From JALZMG01 sp963844175 (GTDB lineage: Bacteria > Actinomycetota > Acidimicrobiia > Acidimicrobiales > Ilumatobacteraceae): 64,000 nucleotides of DNA. The number at the start of each line of letters is the position of its first letter. The stretch's first letter is position 1. The translations under genes and the position numbers were made by a program. This document shows, piece by piece, positions 34,483 through 45,109 of the stretch. The notes below the pieces were generated by a model. That model searched no databases and had not been told where the DNA came from. It saw only the letters and a list, made by a program, of their open reading frames with translations. The stretch covers positions 496,001 to 560,000 of the forward strand of contig CAWJNE010000021.1 of NCBI GenBank assembly GCA_963844175.1, read 5' to 3'.

Positions 34483-35669
34483 ACCCGGAGAAGGTCCGGC
34501 ACGAGGTCGGCGCCTGGCTGGCGGCGAACTGGGATCCCGATCGTCGGCTCGCCGACTGGCGGCACCGCCTGCTCGACAGCGGGTGGGCGGCGCCGACCTG
34601 GCCGGAGGAGTGGTTCGGCAAGGGTCTGCCGGCGTGGGCCGACGGGGTGGTCGCCGCCGAGCTCGCCGCCGCCGGTGCCGTCGGCGCGGCGGTCGGGAGC
34701 GGGATGACGCTGGCCGCGCCGACGCTGCTGGCTCACGGCTCCGACGAGCTGAAGCGACGCTTGCTGCCGCCCACGGTGACCGGCGAGCAGACGTGGTGCC
34801 AGCTGTTCAGCGAGCCGACCAACGGTTCCGACCTCGCCGGGTTGATCACGCGCGCCGAGCTCGATGGCGATGAGTGGGTCGTCAACGGGCAGAAGCTGTG
34901 GAGCACCAGCGCCCACCACGCCGACCACGGGATGCTGCTCGCCCGCACCGATCCCTCGGCGCCGAAGCACCGCGGCATCACGTACTTCGTGCTGCCGATG
35001 CAGCAGCCGGGCGTCGAGGTGCGCCCGCTGCACCAGATGAACGGCCACTCCTCGTTCAACGAGGTGTTCCTGACCGACGCCCGGGTGCCGGTGGCCAACG
35101 TGGTCGGCGCGCCGGGCGACGGGTGGGCGGCGGCGATGACGACGTTGAGCCACGAGCGCGGCTTCGCCACGATGCGCCGGCCGCAATTCGATCGAGCCGC
35201 TGGACGGACGGTGAGCGAGGCGGCCGCCGAGGCGGAGGAGTACTTCGCCACCTACGCGTGGTACCCGCAGCGCGCCGGCCGACCTGACCTCGTGGCGGAC
35301 CTGGCGCGCGGCCGCGGTCCGAGCGCGCGGCAGTCGGCGGCCGCGCTGCACGCTCTCGCTCGCGCCAACGAGTGGACGGCGCGCCGTGCCGCCGCCGCAC
35401 GGGCCGCCGGTCGCCCGCCGGGCGCCGAGGGGTCGCTCGGCAAGCTGGCGGCCAGCCGGGTGGCACGGGCGGCGGCGCAGGTCCACGGTCAGCTGGCCGG
35501 GGCCGGCGGGACCCTTGTCGGACCGGACAGCCCGCTGGGCGGCGTGGTGGCCGAGATCCTCGTCTCGGTCCCGGCGCAGTCGATCGCCGGCGGCACGGAC
35601 GAGATCCAGCACAACATCATCGGCGAACGGGTCCTCGGACTCCCCCGCGAGCCGCCCGTCACCGGGTGA
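34479..35669 (+). CDS. Acyl-CoA dehydrogenase
   Basis: A 396-aa flavoprotein. FAD and substrate contacts are seen in QLFSEPTNGSDLAGLITRAE, WVVNGQKLWSTSAHHAD and, near the end, SIAGGTDEIQHNIIGERVLG. It introduces a 2,3-double bond into an acyl-CoA and hands electrons to ETF, which could feed the EtfD-like protein at 18979-21276. The actual acyl substrate is not evident. GTG 34479 overlaps the hydrolase stop. It ends the probable operon that starts at 29022. Confidence 0.9.
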   Translation: MNPEKVRHEVGAWLAANWDPDRRLADWRHRLLDSGWAAPTWPEEWFGKGLPAWADGVVAAELAAAGAVGAAVGSGMTLAAPTLLAHGSDELKRRLLPPTVTGEQTWCQLFSEPTNGSDLAGLITRAELDGDEWVVNGQKLWSTSAHHADHGMLLARTDPSAPKHRGITYFVLPMQQPGVEVRPLHQMNGHSSFNEVFLTDARVPVANVVGAPGDGWAAAMTTLSHERGFATMRRPQFDRAAGRTVSEAAAEAEEYFATYAWYPQRAGRPDLVADLARGRGPSARQSAAALHALARANEWTARRAAAARAAGRPPGAEGSLGKLAASRVARAAAQVHGQLAGAGGTLVGPDSPLGGVVAEILVSVPAQSIAGGTDEIQHNIIGERVLGLPREPPVTG

Positions 35670-35676
35670 CTCGCGA

Positions 35677-36069
35677 TCACCAGCCCAGGAACGGAGGCTC
35701 CTTCGAGTCGACCTGGTTCCAGTAGTCGCGGTGGTCGACCACGAGGCCGTCGTCGTCGAAGCGCAGGAAGGTCGAGCCGGCCATCGTCAGGCGCTCACCG
35801 TCCTCGACCCACGTTGCCCACCACTCCACGGCAGCCCGATCGCCAGCGGCCACGGGCGGGCCGAAGCGGCACTCGATGTCGTGCTCGACGGCGAAGTTGC
35901 GTTGCAGGTAGTCACGGACGCCGGCCGAGCCGAGCTCGGGCGGTCGCAACACGAGGGCCCGGTACTCGGCCGCCTCGGCGTACAGCTCGACGATCGCCTC
36001 GACGTCCTTCGCTGCCCACGCCCGCTCCCACACGTCGCGCCACCGCTGCGCCGACCGCTCGATGTCCAC
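35677..36069 (-). CDS. NTF2-like/SnoaL-like protein
   Basis: A 130-aa NTF2-fold protein: RWRDVWERAWAAKDVEAIVE, LYAEAAEYRALVLRPPELG and FDDDGLVVDHRDYWNQV. Function is unknown; the third such protein in the window. GTG 36069 is preceded by TAGCGT 6 nt upstream. It is convergent with the acyl-CoA dehydrogenase, 7 nt between stops. Confidence 0.8.
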   Translation of the reverse strand: MDIERSAQRWRDVWERAWAAKDVEAIVELYAEAAEYRALVLRPPELGSAGVRDYLQRNFAVEHDIECRFGPPVAAGDRAAVEWWATWVEDGERLTMAGSTFLRFDDDGLVVDHRDYWNQVDSKEPPFLGW

Positions 36070-36181
36070 GGACCGACGCTAGGTCGCCGCGATCGGGCCG
36101 TTGCGAGACTGCGATGGTTGTCGGATGCGGGCCCGCCGTGGCGAGGAACCTCGACAGCGGACCCGTCTAGCCTCGACGGAC

Positions 36182-37039
36182 GTGGACGGCACGATCGCCG
36201 AGAGCGTCGTGTGGCGACCGCCGACGATGCTGCAGCCGTACGTCGAGTCGTACGTCGGCTACCACTACGCCGGGTTCGCCGCCGGCGAGCACATGGGCCT
36301 GCCATCCCGGCACCTCACGTTCATCGTCACCTTCGACGCCCCGCTCGAGCTGACCCAGCTGCCTGATGGCTCCCATCGGCGCGCATCGTTCGACACGCTG
36401 GTCGGTGGGCTGCACACGTCGCCGGCAGTGATCCGCCATGACGGCAACCAGCACGGCATCCAGCTGCAGGTGACACCGGCGGGCTCCCGGGCGCTGTTCC
36501 GCATGCCCGCCGCCGAGCTGGCGTCGACGGTGGTGACGCTGGACCAACTGTGGGGCCAGCTGGGGCTCGAGCTGCACGACCGGCTGGCCTCGGTGACCGA
36601 CTGGCCGGCGAGGTTCCGGGTGCTCGACGGCGTGCTGCTGCGGGTGCTGTCGACGACGGTCGAGCTCCCCACCGGCGCCCGTCCGCAAGCGGCCGTGGCG
36701 TTCCGGCGGCTGGCCGCCATGCACGGTCTCGTCGACGTCGCGTCCCTGGCCGATGACATCGGCTGGAGCCGACGGCACCTGACCGAGCAGTTCTCGGCCG
36801 AGTACGGGGTCGGCCCGAAGGCGATGGCGCGCGTGCTGCGCTTCGAACGGGCGCGTTGGATGCTCGTCCAGCCCGACCATCCGTCGCTGGCCATGGTCGC
36901 GGCGACCTGTGGGTACGCCGATCAGGCCCATATGACCCGGGAGTGGAGGTCGTTGGCCGGATCGAGCCCGGGCGCGTGGCTGGCCGCAGAGGGTCTGCCT
37001 TTCGTGCAAGACGTCGGACTCGACCTCGATGGAGGATGA
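36182..37039 (+). CDS. AraC-family transcriptional regulator
   Basis: A 285-aa regulator with an N-terminal sensor region (PRHLTFIVTFDAPLELTQL-like) and a C-terminal double helix-turn-helix: DVASLADDIGWSRRHLTEQF and PSLAMVAATCGYADQAHMTR. GTG 36182 is preferred: TAGCCT lies 8 nt upstream and homology starts just after; an in-frame extension reaches 36101. It probably controls the VOC-family gene just downstream. The inducer is unknown. Confidence 0.87.
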   Translation: MDGTIAESVVWRPPTMLQPYVESYVGYHYAGFAAGEHMGLPSRHLTFIVTFDAPLELTQLPDGSHRRASFDTLVGGLHTSPAVIRHDGNQHGIQLQVTPAGSRALFRMPAAELASTVVTLDQLWGQLGLELHDRLASVTDWPARFRVLDGVLLRVLSTTVELPTGARPQAAVAFRRLAAMHGLVDVASLADDIGWSRRHLTEQFSAEYGVGPKAMARVLRFERARWMLVQPDHPSLAMVAATCGYADQAHMTREWRSLAGSSPGAWLAAEGLPFVQDVGLDLDGG

Positions 37040-37091
37040 CGTCATGAGCGAGCGAGTCTTCGAGCGAGTGAATCATCAGGCACGGTCTTCG

Positions 37092-37153
37092 GCTCATTGG
37101 TGCACCAAGGCCAAGGCCGGGTCGTCGCATGACGTCAGGGTGCACCAATGAGC
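37092..37153. promoter_or_regulatory. Inverted repeat spanning the VOC gene start codon
   Basis: Arms 37092-37106 (GCTCATTGGTGCACC) and 37139-37153 are perfect 15-bp reverse complements with a 32-nt spacer. The second arm contains the ATG at 37148. It could be an operator for the upstream AraC-type regulator or an RNA stem occluding the start codon. Confidence 0.5.
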
Positions 37154-37549
37154 GAACCGTCGAAAACCGTGTGGCCGTGCCTCAACTACCGCGACGCCCG
37201 GGCGGCGATCGCCTTCCTGGTCGAGGCCTTCGGGTTCGAGGAGGCGCTCGTCGTGCCCGGCGAGGACGACGGCGCCGTCGCCCACAGCCAGCTGCGCTGG
37301 CCCGAGGGCGGCGGCGTGATGCTCGGAACCGCCGGCCGGGAGGACAGCGAGTTCGCCCGGTTGCCGACGAGCTGCGCGTCGCTCTACGTCGTGACCGACG
37401 ATCCGCACGCCGTCTTCGACCGGGCGACAGCGGCGGGCGCCCGCGTGGTGCGCGAGATGCGCGACGAGGACTACGGCTCGACGGGCTTCAGCGTGCTCGA
37501 CCCCGAGGACAACATCTGGAGCTTCGGCACGTACCGCGGCGAGGGCTGA
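37148..37549 (+). CDS. VOC superfamily (glyoxalase/bleomycin-resistance-like) protein
   Basis: A 133-aa vicinal-oxygen-chelate protein, PhnB-like: PCLNYRDARAAIAFLVEAFG at the start and FSVLDPEDNIWSFGTYRGEG at the end. Members are metal-dependent isomerases or dioxygenases, or drug-binding proteins. It lies directly downstream of the AraC regulator. The start codon is inside an inverted repeat. Confidence 0.85.
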   Translation: MSEPSKTVWPCLNYRDARAAIAFLVEAFGFEEALVVPGEDDGAVAHSQLRWPEGGGVMLGTAGREDSEFARLPTSCASLYVVTDDPHAVFDRATAAGARVVREMRDEDYGSTGFSVLDPEDNIWSFGTYRGEG

Positions 37550-37567
37550 CCCGCCGCGCCCCGACCC

Positions 37568-37641
37568 ATCTGGGCGCGGACGTTCCCAAGGCGGCTTCCG
37601 GGCGCGGACGTTCTCGATCTCGGGAACCGGCGCGCCCAGAT
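37568..37641. promoter_or_regulatory. Long-range inverted repeat upstream of cytidine deaminase
   Basis: ATCTGGGCGCG (37568-37578) pairs with CGCGCCCAGAT (37631-37641). Between them GGGCGCGGACGTTC occurs again. TAGTGT at 37655-37660, 7 nt before the cdd GTG, is a likely leaderless -10 box, so the repeat lies at operator distance. Confidence 0.4.
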
Positions 37642-37667
37642 CGAACCGGCTCCGTAGTGTTCGGCCC

Positions 37668-38066
37668 GTGCCGGCACCGCAGGACCTGCTCGACGCGGCG
37701 CGCGAGGTGCGCCTCAACGCCCACGTGCCGTACTCGCACTTCGCCGTCGGGGCAGCGATCCGCACCTCGTCGGGGAAGATCTTCGCCGGCGCCAACGTCG
37801 AGAACGCCTCGTACCCCGAGGGCATCTGCGCCGAGGCGTCGGCGATCGGCGCCATGGTCTCGGCCGGGGAGCGGGAGATCGTCGAGGTGCTGACCGTCGC
37901 CGGCGGCGAGCACCTCGTCACGTGCTGCGGCGGCTGCCGCCAGAAGCTGGCCGAGTTCGCCAGCCCGGCCACGCCGGTCCACGCCGCCGACCCCGATGGC
38001 GTGCTGCAGACGTTCAGCCTCGGTGAGCTGCTGCCGGCCTCCTTCGGCGCTGCGCACCTCGCCTGA
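37668..38066 (+). CDS. cdd: Cytidine deaminase
   Basis: A 132-aa homotetrameric-type cytidine deaminase of pyrimidine salvage. It has NAHVPYSHFAVGAAIRTSSG, the zinc motif GICAEASAIGAM (C-A-E with catalytic Glu) and TCCGGCRQKLAEF with the second zinc cysteines. GTG 37668 is preceded by TAGTGT 7 nt away, suggesting a leaderless transcript. Confidence 0.93.
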   Translation: MPAPQDLLDAAREVRLNAHVPYSHFAVGAAIRTSSGKIFAGANVENASYPEGICAEASAIGAMVSAGEREIVEVLTVAGGEHLVTCCGGCRQKLAEFASPATPVHAADPDGVLQTFSLGELLPASFGAAHLA

Positions 38067-38075
38067 CTGGGGGAA

Positions 38076-38096
38076 GTTGAGCGGAGACGACTCAAG
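38076..38096. promoter_or_regulatory. HAIR operator for HspR
   Basis: GTTGAGC-N7-ACTCAAG closely matches the HspR-associated inverted repeat CTTGAGT-N7-ACTCAAG. It lies upstream of dnaK, in the operon that also encodes an HspR-like repressor, so autoregulation of the heat-shock operon is expected. Confidence 0.85.
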
Positions 38097-38112
38097 TTCT
38101 TTGGTTGGTGGG

Positions 38113-38142
38113 TTGCCAGGAGCGGGTGTGACGGCCTAGCCT
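38113..38142 (+). promoter_or_regulatory. Probable dnaK promoter
   Basis: TTGCCA (38113-38118) and TAGCCT (38137-38142) are spaced 18 bp apart, 42 nt before the dnaK ATG. The HAIR element lies just upstream. Confidence 0.5.
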
Positions 38143-38183
38143 GACGAGGACCTTCCCCCGATCTCTCAGCAGGAGCGCATCAC

Positions 38184-40033
<1,850 letters not shown>

Positions 40034-40037
<4 letters not shown>

Positions 40038-40606
40038 GCGCGTCGGACCCGGACGCCACACCGCCCAGCGGGGTGCCGGCCGCCGAACCATCCCCCGATG
40101 GCTCGGTGGCCGCCGCCGCCGATGCTGTCGGCGCGTCCGAGACGAACGATGCGGCCGAGGAGACGGAGGAGCTGGCGTCGGAGATCGCCGCCGAGATCAC
40201 TGAGCTGAGCGAGCAGCGCGACCAGTACCGCGACCTCGCCCAGCGCGTCCAGGCCGACTTCGAGAACTATCGCAAGCGGGTGCAGGCGCAGATGCGCGAC
40301 GAGGCCGACCGGGCCACGGCGCGCCTCGCCGCCTCGCTGCTGCCCGTGCTCGACGCCACCGAAGCGGCGTACCTCCGCCATCCGGACGAGATCGGTCCGC
40401 TGCTCAACGTCCTACTGTCGGAGCTGAAGAAGGAGGGCCTGGAGACGCTGCACCTGGACGGTGAGCCGTTCGACCCGAACGTCGCCGAGGCCGTGGCCCA
40501 CGAAGCCGGCGAGGGTGGCGAGGTCATCGTGGCCGAAGTGCTGCGCAGCGGCTACCGCTGGAACGGCCGCACGCTGCGGCCGGCGATGGTCCGCACGCGC
40601 GACTGA
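40034..40606 (+). CDS. grpE: Nucleotide exchange factor GrpE
   Basis: A 190-aa protein with an acidic disordered N-terminus, a long helix (RDLAQRVQADFENYRKRVQA) and the C-terminal beta domain (DPNVAEAVAHEAGEGGEVIV, then EVLRSGYRWNGRTLRPAMV). It releases ADP from DnaK. GTG 40034 overlaps the dnaK stop. Confidence 0.96.
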
Positions 40607-40619
40607 GCGGGAGCAGCAG

Positions 40620-41750
40620 ATGGCCGCCCAACGAGAGTGGTTTGAGAAGGACTACTACGCCATCCTCGGCGTGCCCGACACGTCGACGCCGAAGGAGATC
40701 ACGAAGGCCTACCGCAAGCTGGCGCGCGAGCTGCACCCCGACAAGAACCCGGGCAACGCCGAGGCCGAGGAGCGGTTCAAGGCCGTGTCGGCGGCCTACG
40801 ACGTGCTCGGTGACGAGGCCAAGCGCAAGGAGTACGACGAGGTGCGGCGCCTCGGCCCGATGGGCGGGCCGGGTGGCGCGTCCGGACCCGGCGGGTTCAC
40901 GTTCAACATGAACGATGCCGACGTGGGCGGCATCAACGACCTGCTCGGCCAGATGTTCGGCCGCCGCGGCGGCGGTCGACCCGGTGGCGCCACCACGTCC
41001 GGCGCCGGACCGCGGCGTGGTGCCGACGTCGAGGCCGAGCTGACGCTCGACTTCGTCGACGCGGCGCGCGGGCTGACCACCACGTTGCACCTGACGTCGG
41101 ACGCCCAGTGCTCGACGTGCCACGGCTCGGGGGCTCGCCCGGGCACGGTGCCCAAGCTGTGCCCCCAATGTGGTGGTCGGGGCGTGATCGACGACAACCA
41201 GGGTCTGTTCTCGTTCTCGACGCCGTGCCGGCGATGCGGTGGGGTGGGCACCGTGATCGAGGATCCGTGTCCGACGTGTGCGGGCTCCGGCGTCGAGAAG
41301 CGGGCCCGCGAGGTCCAGGCCCGCATCCCCGCCGGGGTGTCCGACGGTCAGACCATCCGGCTCAAGGGGCGCGGTGCGCCCGGACGCAACGGCGGTCCTG
41401 CCGGCGACCTGCTGGTGCAGATCCACGTCGCCCCGCATCCGCTGTTCGGGCGCACCGGCAACGACCTGACCACGCGGGTCGCCGTGTCCTTCGCCGAGGC
41501 TGCGCTGGGGGCCCAGATCGCCGTCCCGACCCTCGACGGTTCGGCGGTCACGCTGCGCCTGCGGGCCGGCACCCAGCCGGGCAGCCGGCACCGGGTGAAG
41601 GGCAAGGGCCTCGAGACGAAGAAGGGCACCGGCGATCTGATCGTCACCGTCGACCTCGTCGTGCCGACCACCCTGTCCGAGCCGGAGCGCTCGGCGATCG
41701 AGGCCCTCGCCGCGGCGAGCGGGCGTCCGACGGCGGCGAGCAGCTCATGA
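40620..41750 (+). CDS. dnaJ: Co-chaperone DnaJ (Hsp40, type I)
   Basis: A 376-aa type I DnaJ. The J-domain has KDYYAILGVPDTSTPKEITK and the HPD motif in ARELHPDKNPG. A Gly-rich linker (RRGGGRPGG) follows, then four zinc repeats (CSTCHGSG, CPQCGGRG, CRRCGGVG, CPTCAGSG) and C-terminal substrate domains. It stimulates DnaK ATPase. ATG 40620 has GGGAG upstream. It ends overlapping hspR as ATGA. Confidence 0.96.
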   Translation: MAAQREWFEKDYYAILGVPDTSTPKEITKAYRKLARELHPDKNPGNAEAEERFKAVSAAYDVLGDEAKRKEYDEVRRLGPMGGPGGASGPGGFTFNMNDADVGGINDLLGQMFGRRGGGRPGGATTSGAGPRRGADVEAELTLDFVDAARGLTTTLHLTSDAQCSTCHGSGARPGTVPKLCPQCGGRGVIDDNQGLFSFSTPCRRCGGVGTVIEDPCPTCAGSGVEKRAREVQARIPAGVSDGQTIRLKGRGAPGRNGGPAGDLLVQIHVAPHPLFGRTGNDLTTRVAVSFAEAALGAQIAVPTLDGSAVTLRLRAGTQPGSRHRVKGKGLETKKGTGDLIVTVDLVVPTTLSEPERSAIEALAAASGRPTAASSS

Positions 41751-42142
41751 TCCGCCGGCGGACCCAGGCCGTGTACGTCATCTCGGTGGCCGCCGAGCTG
41801 GCCGGCATGCACCCGCAGACGCTGCGCATCTACGAGCGCCGTGGACTGCTCAGCCCGGCCCGCACGTCGGGCGGGAATCGCCGCTACAGCGACGCCGACA
41901 TCGAGGTGCTGCGGCGCATCGCCGACCTCGCCGAGGTGGGCATGAACCTGGAGGGCATCCGCCGGGTGATGGAGCTGGAGCAGGAGAACGAGCGGCTCCG
42001 CACCGAGCTGGCGGCAGCCAAGGAGCAGGCCGCCCGAGCCGAGGCCGACGCCGACCGGCGAGCCCGTCGCGACCTCGTTCCGCTGCGCCAAGCGATCGCC
42101 GTCTTCGGCGAGCACTTCCCGCCCAAACCCGACAAGTCCTGA
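41747..42142 (+). CDS. hspR: Heat-shock repressor HspR (MerR family)
   Basis: A 131-aa MerR-type regulator: VYVISVAAELAGMHPQTLRI, YERRGLLSPARTSGGNRRYS and the dimerisation coiled coil (MELEQENERLRTELAAAKEQ). It is the expected repressor of this operon through the HAIR element at 38076-38096. ATG overlaps the dnaJ stop. A repeat-family B palindrome follows 1 nt after its stop. Confidence 0.94.
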   Translation: MIRRRTQAVYVISVAAELAGMHPQTLRIYERRGLLSPARTSGGNRRYSDADIEVLRRIADLAEVGMNLEGIRRVMELEQENERLRTELAAAKEQAARAEADADRRARRDLVPLRQAIAVFGEHFPPKPDKS

Positions 42143-42225
42143 CCATCCGAGGGTTTGCTGCACCGGAGGGTTTCCTGAGGGGCTTCCCCGCAGCTGACCC
42201 TCGGATGCAACAAACCCTCGGATGG
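42143..42225. repeat. Palindromic repeat family B, copy 1
   Basis: Arms CCATCCGAGGGTTTG (42143-42157) and CAAACCCTCGGATGG (42211-42225) are perfect 15-bp reverse complements. Two more CGGAGGGT/ACCCTCGG units lie inside. It lies between the convergent hspR and hutI genes, so it can act as a bidirectional terminator. Confidence 0.75.
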
Positions 42226-42227
42226 GT

Positions 42228-43364
42228 TCAGGTGCCGCCGACGAGGACCCGGTGGATCAGGGGGACGCCAGGGCGGTAGACGAGGTGGTCCTCGCTCGGC
42301 GCATCGAGCACGACGAGATCGGCACGCGACCCGGGACCGAGCCAGCCGACGTCATCACGCCGTAGCGCCCGAGCACCGCCGAGCGTTGCCGCGCCGACCG
42401 CCTCGGCCGCTGTCATCCGCAGGTCGCGCACGGCGAGGGCGATGACGAAGCTCATGGACGTGGTGTAGCTCGACCCGGGGTTGCAGTTGGTGGCCAGGGC
42501 CACCGTGGCGCCGGCGTCGATCACGCGGCGGGCGTCGGGGTAGGGCTGGCGGGTCGAGAAGTCGGTGGCCGGCAGGAACGTCGCCACGGTGTCGCTGCCG
42601 GCCAGCGCCTCGACGTCGGCGTCCGACAGATGCGTGCAATGGTCGGCCGACGCGCAGCCCACGTCGACGGCCAGCTGCACCCCCGGCCCGTGACCGAGCT
42701 GGTTGGCGTGCAGCCGCAGCCCGAGCCCGGCCGCCCGCCCGGACTCGAGGACGGCTCGGCACTGGTCGGCGTCGAACGCGCCGACCTCGCAGAACGCGTC
42801 GATCCACGAGGCGTGCGGCGCCGCGGCGGCGAGCATCTCGCCACACACCAGGGCGACGTAGTCGTCGGGCCGGCCCGTGTACTCGGCCGGGACGACGTGG
42901 GCACCCAGGAACGTCGTGTCGTCGGTCAGCTGGCGTCCGAGGCGCAGCAGCCGCGCCTCGCCGTCCACGGTGGCGGCGTACCCCGACTTGATCTCGATCG
43001 TGGTGATGCCGGCCCGGCGGGCCTCGTCGAGGCGAGCGGCGGCGCCGGCGCGCAGCTCGTCGTCCGACGCCGCACGGGTCTCGCGAACCGTCACGTTGAT
43101 GCCGCCGGCGGCGTACGGCGCGCCGGCCATCCGGGCGGCGAACTCGGCGCTGCGGTCGCCGGCGAAGACGAGGTGGGTGTGGCTGTCGACGAACCCGGGC
43201 AGCACGCACCGCCCACCCGCGTCGATGCGGTCATCGGCGGCCGGTGGCGATCCGGTCCCGAGCTCGACCACGTGCTCGCCGTCGATCACGATCCAGGCGT
43301 CCGCCAGCGCGCCCTCGGGGCCGTTCGTGACGAGCCGGCCGATGCCGTCGACGAGCAGGGTCAT
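42228..43364 (-). CDS. hutI: Imidazolonepropionase
   Basis: A 378-aa amidohydrolase that opens imidazolone propionate to formiminoglutamate, step 3 of histidine degradation. Metal and substrate residues appear in LPGFVDSHTHLVFAGDRSAE, TIEIKSGYAATVDGEARLL and ASADHCTHLSDADVE. ALATNCNPGSSYTTSMSFVI is a family signature. ATG 43364 is preferred over an in-frame extension to 43388. hutF is 61 nt upstream on the same strand, so the two form an operon. Confidence 0.95.
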   Translation of the reverse strand: MTLLVDGIGRLVTNGPEGALADAWIVIDGEHVVELGTGSPPAADDRIDAGGRCVLPGFVDSHTHLVFAGDRSAEFAARMAGAPYAAGGINVTVRETRAASDDELRAGAAARLDEARRAGITTIEIKSGYAATVDGEARLLRLGRQLTDDTTFLGAHVVPAEYTGRPDDYVALVCGEMLAAAAPHASWIDAFCEVGAFDADQCRAVLESGRAAGLGLRLHANQLGHGPGVQLAVDVGCASADHCTHLSDADVEALAGSDTVATFLPATDFSTRQPYPDARRVIDAGATVALATNCNPGSSYTTSMSFVIALAVRDLRMTAAEAVGAATLGGARALRRDDVGWLGPGSRADLVVLDAPSEDHLVYRPGVPLIHRVLVGGT

Positions 43365-43425
43365 CGCGCCGCCTGTTCGCTCGCACACCCTGGCTGGTCC
43401 TCGTTTGGTCGGCCCGGACGCTCGC

Positions 43426-44742
43426 TCACACGAGCACCGCTCCGAGCTCGGCGGCGACGTCGATCGTCGCGTGGTGCCCGTCGACGACGACCACCCGGCC
43501 GCCGATCACGACGTGGCGGACGTCGGCCGCCATCGCTGCGAACACGGCGACCTCCAGGGCGTCGTCGGCCGAGGCGCCGACGGTGCGCACGGAGTCGAGC
43601 GAGATCGTCGTCAGGTCGGCCAGCGCGCCGACCTCGATGCGCCCGGCGTCGGGCCACCCGAGGCTGGCGTGGCCGCCCTCGGTCGCCGCCCGCAGCAACG
43701 ACGCCGCGTCGTGGCTGCCGCGGATGCCGCTGGCCAACCGTTCGTCGAGCTCGACGGCGCGCGCCTCCTCCAGCAGATCGATCACGGCATGCGAGTCGCT
43801 GCCCAGCGTCAGCCGGACCCCCGAATCGCGCATCGCCCGGGCGGCGCCGATGCCGTCGGCCAGATCGCGCTCGGTGGTCGGGCACAGGCAGCACCACCCT
43901 CCGGCGGCGCCGAGCAGATCCAGATCGGCCTCGGCGGCGTGGGTGGCGTGCACCGCCGTGAACCGGTCAGTGAGCGCGTGCCGATCGGCGAGCACCTGCA
44001 TGGGGGTGCGACCGAGGACGGCGAGGCACTGGTCGTGCTCGGCGGGCTGTTCCGAGACGTGGGCGTGGAGGGGAGCGTCGCGCTCGGACGCCCATGCAGC
44101 CACCACGTCGATGTCCGCCGGCTCGACGGCACGCACGGAGTGCACGGCAGCGCCGATGCGCAGGCCCGGCCGGGCGGTGTGCGCCGAGGCCCGGGTGGCC
44201 CACGCCAGGACGTCGCCGTCCGAGAACCGACGCTGCGTCTCGTCGGCGGCGACGTCGAACCCTCCCTGGAGGTAGCAGGTGTCGAGCAGCGTGATCCGCA
44301 GTCCGGCCTCGGCGGCGGCGGCGACGACCGCCGCACCCATCGCGTTGGGGTCGGCGTAGGTCACGCCGCCGGCCTGGTGGTGGAGGTAGTGGAACTCACC
44401 GACGCAGCTGATGCCGGCCATCGCCATCTCGGCGAAGGTCGCTCGGGCCAGCGCCTGGTAGCTGTCCGGGTCGAGTCGGGCGGCCAGCGCGTACATCTGC
44501 TCGCGCCACGTCCAGAACGAACCCGAACCGGCCTGGGTGCGGCCGCGCAGCGCCCGGTGGAACGCGTGGCTGTGGGCGTTGGCCAGCCCCGGCAACGTCA
44601 GTCCCGCGAGGTGAGTCGAGTCGGGCGGGGCGGTGGCCCCGGGCTCGACGGCGGAGATGCGGTCGCCCTCGACGGTGACCAGGACGTCGGCGGCGGCCCG
44701 ATCGTCGCCGAGCCACGCCAGCTCGCAATGGAAGGTGGCCAC
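43426..44742 (-). CDS. hutF: Formimidoylglutamate deiminase
   Basis: A 438-aa amidohydrolase removing ammonia from formiminoglutamate to give N-formylglutamate. Motifs are LPGLANAHSHAFHRALRGRT, CVGEFHYLHHQAGG, HAHVSEQPAEHDQC and LTLGSDSHAVIDLLEEARAV. This places the pathway on the HutF/HutG branch; hutG is not in the window. GTG 44742 begins at the homology start. It is divergent from a small membrane-protein gene. Confidence 0.93.
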   Translation of the reverse strand: MATFHCELAWLGDDRAAADVLVTVEGDRISAVEPGATAPPDSTHLAGLTLPGLANAHSHAFHRALRGRTQAGSGSFWTWREQMYALAARLDPDSYQALARATFAEMAMAGISCVGEFHYLHHQAGGVTYADPNAMGAAVVAAAAEAGLRITLLDTCYLQGGFDVAADETQRRFSDGDVLAWATRASAHTARPGLRIGAAVHSVRAVEPADIDVVAAWASERDAPLHAHVSEQPAEHDQCLAVLGRTPMQVLADRHALTDRFTAVHATHAAEADLDLLGAAGGWCCLCPTTERDLADGIGAARAMRDSGVRLTLGSDSHAVIDLLEEARAVELDERLASGIRGSHDAASLLRAATEGGHASLGWPDAGRIEVGALADLTTISLDSVRTVGASADDALEVAVFAAMAADVRHVVIGGRVVVVDGHHATIDVAAELGAVLV

Positions 44743-44776
44743 GGCGTGATGTTGCCACCGAGGGATACCCTCTGGG

Positions 44777-45109
44777 TTGCGTGCGCAGCCCGGGACGGCC
44801 CTGATGTTCGCCGCGGCGACCGCGGCGCTGGTCGTGGCGATGGCGACCGGGGTCGGCGCCCAGCTCGGCGTGATCGACACCTCGTCCGTGCGCTGGGTCC
44901 ACCACAGCCTCTTCGGTGCCTCGCTGGCGACCGCGGTGGGGGCACTGGTGACGACCCGGCGGCGGTCGGAGCGCACCGCCCTCATCCCCGCCGTCGCCGT
45001 GCTGGCCACGCTGCCGCGCACCAAGGGCGGCACGCGCGCCCATGGCGCGACGGCGGTCCTCGCTGCGGCGTGCTACGCCGCCGGATGGGCCGGTCGGTCG
45101 TGGAGCTGA
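44777..45109 (+). CDS. Small membrane protein
   Basis: A 110-aa protein with about three membrane helices (TALMFAAATAALVVAMATGV, LFGASLATAVGALV, TAVLAAACYAAGWAG). I do not recognise the family. TTG 44777 is in frame and TACCCT lies 5 nt upstream; ATG 44804 is the alternative. It overlaps the nitroreductase gene by 25 nt and is probably first in an operon with it and the type III polyketide synthase. Confidence 0.55.
   Translation: MRAQPGTALMFAAATAALVVAMATGVGAQLGVIDTSSVRWVHHSLFGASLATAVGALVTTRRRSERTALIPAVAVLATLPRTKGGTRAHGATAVLAAACYAAGWAGRSWS

Noticed and set aside
42877..45084. N-terminal extension of the nitroreductase frame to over 1000 aa
   Set aside because: It lies antisense to hutF and hutI; nitroreductase homology starts at ATG 45085.
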